A stretch of DNA of 64,000 nt, taken from positions 32,634,151 to 32,698,150 of the forward strand of contig NC_054877.1 in the NCBI RefSeq assembly GCF_018320785.1. The letters are read 5' to 3'. The position numbers and the translations under genes were made by a program. Within the stretch, counting starts at the first letter, position 1. Every line of letters begins with the position of its first letter. Origin of the DNA: Cheilinus undulatus (Eukaryota; Chordata; Actinopteri; Labriformes; Labridae). The notes below the pieces were generated by a model. The model made no database searches and had not been told where the DNA came from. It saw only the letters and a program-made list of their open reading frames with translations. Below are positions 25,071 to 36,170 of the stretch, piece by piece.

Positions 25071-25345
25071 CTAGGACTGAATAATCAAAATTTTTAATCC
25101 AAATTAATCTCAGAAATTCCTCAGTTGGTTGCGATCAATCTCCCTTTTTTGTTACATTTTGAAATTTCGCTATTTTACATTCAATCTGTCTTAAATTAAA
25201 GGCAACTGACTTCCTGTTTGAACACAGACCTGCTTTATTTTGATAGAAAATAATCAGATTATAATATGAACTTGGCCACAGAAAAAGCAATGTGTTACAG
25301 ACCAATCCGGAAAAACAGGAGGAGAAAAAGTGAGTTATTTGATAG
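25071..25345. repeat. hAT-like repeat fragment, copy A
   Basis: Starts CTAGGACTGAATAATCAAAA, a decayed hAT-style end. The body shares an ordered series of phrases with 57710-58010: GATCAATCTCCCTTTTTTGT, then ACTTCCTGTTTG, then CTGCTTTATTTTGATAGAAA, then TGTTACAGACC. Both copies have the same orientation, which shows a dispersed family. Confidence 0.55.
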
Positions 25346-28300
25346 CACACAGTGCAGATACATTCTGTGGTAACAGCAAACCTTACTTAAAAGGATGACA
25401 AATGTGATGAAAAAATAGTGCACTAATGATGGACCTTGACTAAGTGCAATTACTTAGAGATGTAACTGTATTGTTCATTCAGCAGAACAGCTCAGTACTG
25501 CCAAGGACAACAGGTCCAGGGCAAGGATTTTAGTAGAGCGAAGGGAAGTGGGATCTACAGTTACCATTCACCCTTTTTTACCCATCATCTTTTCCGCTCC
25601 ACTCGCTGACTTGATCAAACAGTGCAAAAATGTTGGATGCTACGAGTGGTGGGTGAGATCTGAGTGGCAAGTTTTTCAGATTGTGGAGACTCCAGTGACC
25701 TTTAAATCTGACATGTGGGAGCATTTTGGTTTCCTGGTGTCATGAAATCTTGACACAAAAAAAAACAGTATGCAGAGACTGCCAGATTGTGTTGACACTT
25801 GATAAGAAACACCAGTAAAATAAGGAGTCACTTGGCAAATCATCAACCCAAAAAGATTTGCAGAGATGCTATGAGCAGAATCGGGCCAGGAAACATTCAC
25901 AATCACACTTCACCACAACAGTGTGAGAGCTCGACAGATCACAAGGTGTATCAGTGAATATATCACCAAAGACTTACAGCTACTGTCAGTGGCGGACAAA
26001 AAAGACACCAGAAGGTTAGTAAACACATTGGAGCCAAAATATAAGTATATATTTTAAGCCCAATATATACTTATGGCACTTTTTGTGCATATTGTAACCT
26101 TAAAAGTACAACTGTTGTTTAATAAATGCTGACCTCCCTTTTATTCCAAGCCTTCATTTGTTGTTTTGGGTTTTTTGATACTGCGATAAAAACCGACTTG
26201 TGGACTTGTTACCTAGGTATTATTGTACTGTGAGAATTTAATACCATTACATCCCCATAATGCATTAATGCTGACAGTCAAGCAGTTTTTGGTTTTTATA
26301 AACAAGAAATTACCAAAACTTTGGTGTTAAAGAACATTTTTTTCTGTTGTGGTGTTATCAGGATGCATATTTGCATCACTTGACATTCAAGAGTATTGAA
26401 TTGAAATTGAAGTTCAGATATCGTGACAAACCCACATTGCAGAGCTTATTCATGCTTAAGACAGATGAATACAATAGAAGCCACCAACCCTGTTAAACAG
26501 GACAGATGGATTCTAGAAATAAAAGGGATTATTTAAAAAATGCAGGCACCAGTTCTAGAGTTGAAAAGCAAACAGAGCTTTCCAAACAGTGAGAAAAGTA
26601 AAAAGAAACAAAAAAGAAAAACCCTTTCCATTTCATTTAGTGGTGGATATTCCACATTTGACTGACTAAAAAAATCCTCTTTGGTTAATCACAGGAAAGT
26701 CCCAAACAAAACATAAAGAGCTCAGTGAGTGAAATACTTGTTCTACTACTCAGACAGAAGAAAAATATTAACAACAGCAGAATATGCAGAACAACCAATG
26801 TTCAAGTCCCAGAATTCCTTGAGGGTAGTTTGATAACTCAACAGGAAAGGAGGACAGCATCAACTGAGCCAACGTGGAGCCACTGGAGCTGACGTGTGAC
26901 TGGAAGTACACAAAAGGCTGACAGCAGCTGCAGAGACACCATGTGGTAGTTTCTAGAACTGTCATTGACTAGACTGACCTGCTTTTGTTTTCTCCTACAA
27001 GCCTCAGACACCTGACAGAATAAAAATGAAGAAGACATTGAGCAGATTCAAAGGTTAAGCAATACTCTCTTTTTTCAACAACGCCAGTTTGAAAAGTCAG
27101 AATGCAAAGACAGATGTATACATGGAATACTCTCGTAGTTAATTGGTTAAAACCGTCTCATTTTGCTCTTTATTACAAAATTAATTGGAAACTGTAATCT
27201 AGTTTATTTGAGGAGCAACATAAAGCTCATTTCTGTTAGATGATAAATAATACACCCTGATAATGTCATGGTGGTCTCACAGACACCACATGGTGGTGTG
27301 TGTGACTCTTAACCTGTTGACCCCATTATGTTCAATTTACATTCAACTTGAAATATTGACTAATAGTGACAGACAGAGCTGCAAAATAAGTTGATTTATA
27401 TATTATTATTAAACATATGAATGGTGAAATACTAGAATTGTAAAATTTAAACCAATGCTACTGAAAAAAATTTCAAATGATATCAACACCTGTTTCCAGA
27501 ACCATTCCTGAACCATTATTTTTTTCTGGACACCTCTCATTCATAACAGGTCTACCTTGCACTCTTTTTAACATTAACATTAGCTGATCCTATCTGCCCA
27601 CTCTTTCTTGTGCTTGTTAGTAGTGATGACTCCTCCTCACTCAGTCAGCAGCAAACTGGTTGAGGAGCTGCAGCTGCTGCAGAGACAATGTTTTACACTT
27701 AGCTCTTGTTGTAACACAGCTACTATTGCAAGGATCTTATCTGTATTGTGTACTTATTAAGTTGTTACAAAGCTTATAACACCATACAATTCAGTGATGT
27801 GAATCATAAACTTGGAGGGTGGTTTGCACAGTTGATTTTGCGTTTGTGTTACACATCTGACACTGCTACGGAGATGACAGCATCACTTCCACCTGGTGGG
27901 CTTACCATAATGAATTTGCACAGTAGGCCAAGTAAGCGTCTAAAGCTTTCTGTCTTATAGTCTAACTTTTTCACCAACCTTGCTCTAGTTATTATCCATC
28001 TTTCTCTCTTGATTATCACCATGACGGTATTGGGCCAGAGGGATTAACCACTGACAAGAACCAATGTAAAGGTAGTGTTTCTAGTCAGATGTTCACAGAC
28101 AGCCCTCCCTGCCTGAAGTGCAGAGAGAGAAACAGAGTGGGAACTCAAACATTGGGCGCAGCCTGTTTAATGCCACTGTGCACTGGCCCTCCCGGCCCTA
28201 AAACCAGCCCAGTCCACAAGGAGTTCTCCAGATTAGCCACTCGAGGCCTGGTTCTTTCCATAGCAACATAAGTTGAAGTTCTAGGCACACAATATCCAGT

Positions 28301-29229
28301 CATTCCTTGCTTTTAATTACCAAAATTGCAGTAAAACTCCAAATCTTTATAAATTGCCCAAACACAGTGGCAACATTTACCAAAATGTGGTGAATATATT
28401 AGTGCAATTAAGAATTACCTTTCTTCTCTTAAGAAATTCATTAATGCAATTGTTGTGTCTTCATGAAAACCAAAAAGGAGTTGAGAAATATAAGGATTTG
28501 CCAACCAATTAATCTGAATGCCCCTCTCTCTCTCACAGCAACTTTCGGTTCAAATATGATTTATGATCTGCAGTTTTTTAAAGATAGTTGCTAACTTTAA
28601 AAATTCAGAGAATGTGTTGTTTAAAAAATATGTATCAAAAGGAATTAAGGTTAAAATGTAACAAGTCACTATCATGTCTTCTTCAAAAGGGTCACAAACC
28701 TTTTAAAATCCAAAATGTTAATACTTGCTTACCTTTTTTTTTTTCTAAACATAATTGTTTGTCACGCCAAGCCATAAAAAACATATAAAGATGTACATTT
28801 GTGCATGAAGAGAAAATTATCAGTATTCTTAAAAATAATCTGATATGCCCTTAAGGCCAGAGTCAATTTCCTGGCAGGCAAATAAACAGAAGAACCCAAA
28901 AACATAATTGCCAAGAGCTGATCCGACATCAGTTCAGAGTTAACACAGACATCACACGAGAGATTTATGAAACTTTGTATTCAGATATGCACTACTTCGT
29001 TGTTTTAAAGGGAAAACTTGCTGAAAATCAGAGTAAAGTGCAAGATGTAAATATAGTGAGCCAGCAGGAAAGCCAGATTAGTTTTCGATCAATGAGCTTA
29101 TCTAAATGTGGATGAATGTTTGGATAAAGTTGCCCTGACAGACTTTGTCCATGTTGCACTTGCATGTTTTCAAACGTTACTATCTATCCAAGCCAGATTT
29201 TTTAAATGAAATTGGCTAAAACTGCAGTC
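25346..29229. other. intronic DNA, no gene recognised
   Basis: No exon recognised. It includes a 13-bp perfect hairpin stem at 26041-26074. No classified transposon. Confidence 0.3.
26041..26074. repeat. perfect 13-bp inverted repeat (hairpin)
   Basis: ATAAGTATATATT at 26041-26053 is the exact reverse complement of AATATATACTTAT at 26062-26074, with an 8-base loop. It is AT-only except for the C/G pair. It is probably a chance or transposon-derived cruciform rather than an RNA gene. Confidence 0.6.
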
Positions 29230-29297
29230 CTGGCACTACTATTACCCACCTAACCCTAACTCTAACCCTACCCTCACCCTGGCACTACTATTACCCA
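29230..29297. repeat. telomere-like repeat between 19-bp direct repeats
   Basis: The 19-base word CTGGCACTACTATTACCCA occurs exactly at 29230-29248 and again at 29279-29297. Between them lies CCTAACCCTAACTCTAACCC followed by TACCCTCA, a short imperfect run of the vertebrate telomere unit CCCTAA. Confidence 0.85.
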
Positions 29298-30493
29298 GCG
29301 GCACAGGACATTAGTCATGCTCAGACACCACATTGTTAAATCAGCGGATATTTGAGAAGCTCTGTGTATTCTGTAGTGTTGCTCTGAGGGGGAAATTTAT
29401 TTGTCTACAAACTGCTGACCTTTGCTCCCACAGGTCAAAGGGGGAATGACCAGCTCATACAGCACAGGTATCACTTTCTTCACATGTGCCATCTTGATAC
29501 TACACTGTTTTCTCATATGCACCATTAGGAGTTTTGTGTATGAACACCATTGCACAAGCATAGAGAGCTTAAATACCTTAAATATGCATTTTCTGCCCTA
29601 ACATACCCCTAAAATAGTCTATCTAAAACAACAACACACTGCATGATGCTCTTAAGATAGCTAGTATTAAACCACCTGAGCCTGCCTTCAGTTTACAAAA
29701 CCTTATAAATCCAAGAGAAGTCATGTCTCAATCTGTCTTTATCTCTAGCACTGATTGTGTTTAGTCCAGGACTCAATGATCCACTTTATCTGTGGGAAGG
29801 AACATTTCTGAACAGAGACAGACAGAAATGACAGGCACGTGATCACATGAGATGCATTAGAGGAAACCCGTGCACACACACATGGGCACTTGAACAGGAA
29901 CAAGTTGGTGGAAACCGTCTAAATAAGAAAGTGAATACTGCTGATGTTTCACTCCTCAAGTTACGGCAATAAAAATGCCTGAGTCATTGTGATAAATCCA
30001 TTTTCATGACATAATTATATTGCCAAAGGGCTCAAAAATGACAAAAATCAAACTGCATTTCTACTGATGAGTTGCCAATTTCTTACTGATTAGCACTATC
30101 AGGTCATAAATACATCCTACAATAAACTCTCTGAGCTCTGACTGTTGGCGAGGCTAGGTGAAGGTTTTATGAACATTTTATGATGGACATGAAGGTCTTT
30201 AGTACTGAGCAGAAGAACAGAAGCAATATTTCAGAGAATCATTGTACTCTTCACCCTACAACCCTGAAAAATTTCCATGATGCTCAGACTTTATTCTTAC
30301 AGACATGAATGTCTATCAGTAACTGACTCATCATGTCCTTAGGGAGATTAATGTACTATTGCACCTTAATGCAACCAAACTAGACTAGGTGTTCTGTGCA
30401 GGCTCCACACTTTCCATGCTAGCTTTAATCCCCTAATGGTTAAGTATGAGTGCTAACCAAAGCAGAGGTCACGCTGTCGTCTGCCTTCAGATA
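29298..30493. other. intronic DNA, nothing recognised
   Basis: No exon or classified repeat recognised. Confidence 0.3.
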
Positions 30494-32597
30494 AATTAGA
30501 TGGACAAAAGTATTTAGCCACACATGTAAATTACTGAATGCAGGTGTCTCAATCAGACCCAATGCCACAGGTGTGTAAAATTAAGTACCTGGCCATCAAG
30601 TCTCTATTTGCAAACATTTGTGATTAAAAATGGGTTGTTCTAAAGAGCTCAGTGACTCTACAGAAATTTCATCCCTGTCGGATATATCCACAGTCAAATG
30701 TAAGTGATTTAATTATAAAGCAGATGCGTATAAGAACTCCAGCAACTCTGCTTCAAATTAAAAGACCACATAAGTCATAGAGTGGGGTCAACAATTGCTA
30801 AGGTGCGTCAAAGTCACTAATGCTCTGCTGATTCCATAGCAAAAGAGTTCTGAACTTCCACTGGCATTAATGAAAGCACAAAAACTGTGCAGCAGGAGCT
30901 TCATGGAATGGGTTTCCATGACTAAGCAGCTGCATACAAGCCTCACATCACCAATTCCAGTGCCAAGCGTCAGATGGAGGGGTGTAAAGCACACAACACT
31001 GGACCGTGGAGCAGTGGAAATGTTTTCTGTGGAGTGATGAATCCCGCTTTTCTGTTTGGCAGTCAGATGGGCGAGTCTTGGTTTGGCAGATGCCGGAAGA
31101 ATGTTACCTGGGATAATGGTACACAAGAAAATCTGGTGAGTCATTTTTCCAGGGTAAAAAATGTTTTACTCAAAAGTAGTCAAATTTACTCTTTTTTTAA
31201 GTGTATTTATTAGCAGCCACTGCCAGAGTTGGAGTAAAAACACAGAGTAAATTCTGCTGGAGTAAAACTTTAACCACAACCCCAGCTGGCATCACTTATG
31301 GCCGGTCACGGTTGCAGCTTGTTAGGTGTCCTAGCTGCAGCTAATCCTTTGCATTTAAGACCTCCTCACCTGGTGATGAACCTTCAAACATCTGTGGACT
31401 ACAGCTCCTAATCAGGTAACCTGGCTCCTCTTCGACCTTTGATAATCCAGTGGTTTTAGGTGAGTTTTTGCCTTGTCTAACTCCATTTTGTCCTCTTTTT
31501 TTGCAGTGTCTCCATCTCACTGCCAGTGATTCTGCCAACCAGCAGCCAGCTCACTATCATTTGCACTCATCCTGTGCTCTGCACCTGGGTCCTTGTCATA
31601 TGTTCATTGCAATTGTTTCTGTAATATAAGAACACTATGTCTAATATGTATACAAAAAAAAAACTCTTTTGGTGTCATGCCCTTTATAGATGGAAAGGAA
31701 GAATTATCTATTAAGAGGAAAATGTAGCTCTTTATAAAGAGGAAGATTAATCTCTTTAGAATAAGATTCAGTTCTAAGCGTTACCCAATTGTAAATGGAG
31801 TAGAAATTGTTCTGAAATGAGTAGGAAACATTTCTAAAAGGAATGAAAAACAGCTCTGAAAGGACTAAATAGCACTTTATATTGAGATAAAACAGCTCTA
31901 TAATGAGTAAACTAAGGTCTGAATTACTCTGTAGTGAGGACAGTTGCTTTAGAGTTGTTTTTATTTAGTTCATTGTGGAACACATAATCATAATTTAGAG
32001 TTAAATAAAAATATTTTTTAGAGTAAAAACAACTCTGAAAACATTACTCTGCAAGCAGAGTCAATTTTACTCCAAATAGGCTGGTACCAAATGTTATATT
32101 CTTTAGAGTAAAATTTTATTCAATTTGAGTAGCATTTACTCAGGTAAATTTACTGTGTATGAGACTGCTTATCAGGGTTTGGGTCAGGCCCCTTATCTCC
32201 AGTGAAAACTTCAGCAGACCAAGACATTTAGGACAGTGCTATCCTTCCAACTTTGTGGCAACAGTTTGGGGAAGGCCCTTTTCTATTCCAACATGACAGT
32301 GCCCCAGTGCACAAAGCACAGTTTGATGAGTTCAGTTCAGAAGAAGTTGACTGGCCTGCACAGAGCCCTGAACTCAAACCCATCCAGCCCCGTTGGACTG
32401 ACCTGGAATGAGGATTGTGACCCTTGTTGTCCAAAATCAGTAACTGACCTCAAAAATGCTCTACAGAGTGAATGGGCACAAATTCCCCAAATCTGTGCCC
32501 ATTCCAAAATCTTACTGAAAGCCTTCCAAGAAGAGTGGAGGTTGTGATAGTGTGCGGTGCATTCATGCCAAGAGCAAAATGTAGCGTGTGTCCATAT
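30494..32597 (+). mobile_element. Tc1-like transposon fossil, split by a nested element
   Basis: The left end has GATGGACAAAAGTATTTAGC and the right end near 32588 has GTCCATAT, matching the terminal repeats of a common teleost Tc1 family. The decayed transposase runs through 30640-31120 and resumes at 32157. Recognisable phrases include GGTTTCCATGACTAAGCAGC, then GTGGAGTGATGAATCCCGCT in the first half, and TTCTATTCCAACATGACAGT with GACTGGCCTGCACAGAGCCC in the second. Part of the N-terminal region is deleted and many stops are present. The insertion at 31122-32156 separates the halves. Confidence 0.88.
31122..32156. mobile_element. non-autonomous element nested in the Tc1 fossil
   Basis: About 1,035 bp replacing nothing in the Tc1 sequence: the host reads GGATAATGGTA before it and TATGAGACTGCTTATCAGGG after it, a continuous Tc1 text if one TA is a target duplication. 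The ends are inverted: CACAAGAAAATCTGGTGAGT at the left and, on the reverse strand, CACAGTAAATTTACCTGAGT at the right. The interior is rich in GAGTAAA and TTTACTC words and has no long coding frame. A TA target suggests the Tc1/mariner superfamily, but this is an inference. Confidence 0.75.
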
Positions 32598-34299
32598 CCT
32601 CATGACTCCACATACAGTTTACTGCTTGCTGTTATGTTAGCACCTTGTTGCTCATGTTAGTAAGATCAACAGGAAAAGGGTCCATCCATCCATTCAAACA
32701 CATTATTCAAAGACTAATGTGGACCCTTTAAGTGGCTCAAGAGGACAAGTCAGGGGATAAAAAAGGTCATGATGATGTATCATCCAGTATGCAAGAATGG
32801 AAAGACTTTTGTCTTATCTTTTCAGAGCTGGGAAGAAAAACAGATATACATGGAAACTGAAATGCATGGATTTACTCGGGGGGAATTTCCAGCTAGAGTC
32901 ATGAGGCTTCATACTAGGCCTTTACAGACAGTTTCATCATTTTCTCAACATGTTCATTCACATGAAACACATCTGAAAAGTCCAATTTCATCACAATAAA
33001 TTGATTTCTTAATGTAAATAAGCAATTATTAATCACCCAGTGTGTGTATTTTTACATACTGAAAGAAAGCCTGAATGTAATGTTTAATGATAAACCAGAG
33101 ATGGAAATAAAAATGTAACAGCTGATAGATACTCTTTAATATTTTGAGCTTTTATATTTTATGTTATCATGGCAAAAATAAATAATGAAACTAGAGCTGC
33201 AGGTTTACCCTATATTATACAAATGGTTCTGCAAAGTACCACAGCTATTCCCTGAATGATGTTCCGGATATTTCTGGACCAGGGGGGTGGATAAACTGAC
33301 AGGCAAACACACTTATCTCAAGATCCATGCTGCTGCCATGGCTTCACATTTTAAGTGTTCAGCCCATCTGAGATCACCTCATGAAAGAATCAGACTTGTT
33401 TTCTCAGCTTTGGAAAGCTCTCAAAAATGTCATCTAAGAAAAAAATCCCCCCAAATCCCCCATGAAAGTCACTACAGTTGTTGCACAATGAAGCATATGA
33501 TTTTACATCACCAGTCACATGATTTAAATCCAGAAATATTTTTGGTTTTGTTTTCTAAACATTAAAAGATTTCCAGACAGAGTGTGTGAGCAGGGTGGAG
33601 AGTTGTGAATTTCCTAAGCTTTCATCATTTAACACTGTTTTGGTTGTTTGGTGTATTTCAGTGTTCTACAAAGATAAAGTTACATAATCAAATGTTATTA
33701 TTCCATTGTTGTGCTCTGTTTTAAATCATTTTAGACAGCAAGACATAAAAAATGTATTTATCAACAAAACACATCAAGAGGCAGACAGACTCTCAGACAG
33801 TGGCACTGACTTACATGCAGCCAGACTTACAACCCCCCTCCCCTACACACGTGCGCTCACAAACTCTCACAAAGGGGTCTGAGTTGCTATTAATCAGCAG
33901 CCACATGAATGGCTGCTCCTCCCTCCCTGTGCTGTGACTGTGTTCATCTAACAGTTTCAAAGACATGTCGGCTGGAGGAAGAGGCTCACCCTGTGGGTCA
34001 CTCCGAGGCCACTTCCTCTGCAGCCTACCCTGAACCCCATCAGAAATGAAGTCTGCCTCCTCCTCATCCTCCCTCCATCTCCATTTACCTCCTCCTTTTT
34101 CACGCTCCATCCGTTTCCCTGCACAAGAAGTCAACAAGTTCAACCTTCTCACTCATACAGGCTGTTTGATTATAGGACGGATTTGAACAGTTTTAAAATG
34201 TGTTTATATAGAAACAAGTGGCAGATAAAGTCACAAAAACCTAGTTTGGATGCACCAATGTTATCAGCTGAATATCTGTGTTGAATAATGTAGGCCTAT
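32598..34299. other. intronic DNA, nothing recognised
   Basis: No gene or classified repeat recognised. Pyrimidine-rich sequence lies at about 34000-34110. The minus-strand frame at 33811-34152 is rich in Arg, Glu and Lys because of this composition. Confidence 0.3.
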
Positions 34300-34520
34300 T
34301 TACCAGCCCATACTTGCCCTGTTGATAGGTCAGGTATCAGCCTATATATTGGCCAATAGTTTCACTGTTGACAGACAAGCCTATATGCCTGCAAGAACAT
34401 TCCCCACTGACAGATATCCCCTAAATATCAACCAATACATTCCTCACTGACAGATATTAGCCTATATATTCACAATGTTTGCCTACTTACCAGATATTGG
34501 CAGCAAAACCTGCCATGTTG
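34300..34520. repeat. degenerate tandem repeat, unit about 50-60 bp
   Basis: The phrases CACTGACAGATAT(T/C) and AGCCTATATATTGGCCAAT recur about four times with divergence (near 34340, 34410, 34447 and 34500). The start, GGATGCACCAATGTTATCAG, resembles hAT ends, so the tandem may lie inside an eroded hAT element. Confidence 0.5.
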
Positions 34521-34769
34521 ACAGATTTATAAGTCATCATTACTTAAACTTTTGAAAGATATTGACCCAAATACTGCCAAAACTTTGTGCACAGGAACAC
34601 AATTATTACCAACTAGAAGGGTCTAAATTATGACCCCCCATTTAGAACTTTTTGTTGAACTATAGCACAATCCATTTTTGGAAAGCTTGTAAAATGAAGT
34701 TAAAACTGAAGGTTATCTTCCATTTACACAGTATAAAACTTCAGTAATGGTTTGAGCTGACACTGAAGA

Positions 34770-35345
34770 AAGCATCAAGGCAAAAACAAAAGAAATCAGT
34801 TTAGACTTGAGAAAACGAATTGTTTATGCTCACAGAGCAGAAGAATATATAACGTTATCACAGCGTTTCCAAGTGTCAAGAACTGGAGTAAAATTTATCA
34901 TCAAAAATTCTAAGAGAGCCACACAGTACAGAACAAGCCTGACAGAGGTAGGAAGAGAACAATTTCAAAGACTCTGGAAAGAAAAGTAGTGAGAGATGTG
35001 TCTAAAGACCCCAGAACAACTGGATGTTATGCCATGAGGATGTTTCAGTTTGTCTGGAACTGGGAATCGCATAAAAGTGGAAGGAATCATGAAGAAAGAA
35101 GGATGTGAAGATTGTGAAGAAAACCTCAAGCACTCAGCTGCAAAACTTGGTCTAGGTCGTTGCTTTGTCTTCCAACACGACAATGACCCAAAACATATGT
35201 GGCTCCTGGTGGAGAACTACCTTCAGAAGACCAAAGTGAATGTTACTGACTGGCCTACACAACGCCTTGACTTGAATCCCATTGAAAATCTGTGGGGTGA
35301 ACTGAAGACCAAGGTCCATACCAAAAGACCATAAAATCTAAAAGG
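34770..35345 (+). pseudogene. Tc1-like transposase remnant with internal deletion
   Basis: The plus strand at 34807-34989 reads LRKRIVYAHRAEEYITLSQR then FQVSRTGVKFIIKNSKRATQ, the N-terminal helix-turn-helix of a Tc1 transposase, followed in broken frame by VRDVSKDPRTTG. After a deletion the C-terminal half at 35050-35334 reads LKHSAAKLGLGRCFVFQHDN then DPKHMWLLVENYLQKTKVNV and TDWPTQRLDLNPIENLWGEL. The HDNDPKH aspartate and the NPIENLW glutamate of the DDE triad are present. The first catalytic Asp region is deleted, so it cannot be active. The family differs from the elements at 3165 and 30494. Confidence 0.88.
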
Positions 35346-35474
35346 AGCCTCTTTGCTACGGTGTTGGAATATGATTAGTTTAAAAGTTTTGCAACGCATT
35401 AACTTGAAATTTTTGGTGAAATTGCCAAATCTTTTGGTACATTAACTGAGGTGTGTGGGGAACACTACATGTCA

Positions 35475-35745
35475 TGTGCACTTGCAGGGAGGATGTCCAA
35501 GATGATGAACGTTCTGGGTGCCCATGCGCATCAAAAACTTCTGAAAACATTCAACAAATTGAACAGTGATAGCAGAAATGTTCTCCACTGATAAAGAGAA
35601 TGTTTGACAGATTTTGTGTGAAAAATTGGACATGGCAAAAGTGTGTGCCAAAGTTGTCCAAAAACTTCCGACTAACCCTAACCCTGATCAAAATGACAAA
35701 CACAAGCACATTTGGGGAGACATTATGGAACAAACCGAATGAACC
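35475..35745 (+). pseudogene. mariner-like transposase remnant
   Basis: Conceptual translation near 35488 gives REDVQDDERSGCPCASKTSE then NIQQIEQ, the conserved N-terminal region of mariner transposases (compare the general pattern DxxRSGRPS). Further on the fragments KVCAKVVQKL and, at the end, WGDIME are seen in shifted frames. Only part of the element survives and no intact terminal repeats were found. CTAACCCTAACCCT near 35671 is inside it. Confidence 0.7.
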
Positions 35746-36029
35746 CCAATTTTTTTAGAGACTTGCTCAACATCTAAGCTAATCATTGCAATCAATCTGA
35801 AGCTTTAGCAAAAACACATGCACTTTAGTCAGTAGCTAGCAGTGAACTAAAGATGTCACTTATTGGAAACTTACAGCAGTTGTGTGTGAATACCAAATCT
35901 TTAATATATAACACTCAGTGTGACTGTGAAACAGAGGGAAATTCAAACAAGTGCTTTTATCCTTATAAGTCTCATTATTTAATAGCCATACCTCATACAC
36001 TTAAGTGATGCATCACTGCTTTTTGGTGA
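35746..36029. other. intronic DNA, nothing recognised
   Basis: Short AT-rich gap between the mariner remnant and the next repeat. Confidence 0.3.
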
Positions 36030-36170
36030 TAAACATCCATCCATCCATTTTCTATTCCGCTTATCCCGTTCGAGGTCGCAGGGGGCTGGAGCCTATCCCA
36101 GCTGTCATTGGGCGAGAGGCGGGGTACACCCTGGACTGGTCGCCAGTCAATCACAGGGCAGAAAAGTCTT
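36030..36170. repeat. widespread teleost retroposon fragment (CCATCCATCCATTTTCTA type)
   Basis: CATCCATCCATCCATTTTCT at the start, then GGGGCTGGAGCCTATCCCAG, GCGAGAGGCGGGGTACACCC and GGACTGGTCGCCAGTCAATC. This block is one of the most frequent interspersed sequences in percomorph fish, generally treated as retroposon-derived. It is well preserved and GC-rich relative to its surroundings, so relatively recent. Confidence 0.7.

Noticed and set aside
26041..26074. microRNA hairpin
   Set aside because: The 13-bp stem is almost pure AT and too short for a pre-miRNA.
29248..29279. True telomere or assembly end
   Set aside because: Only a few imperfect CCCTAA units, with unique sequence continuing on both sides.
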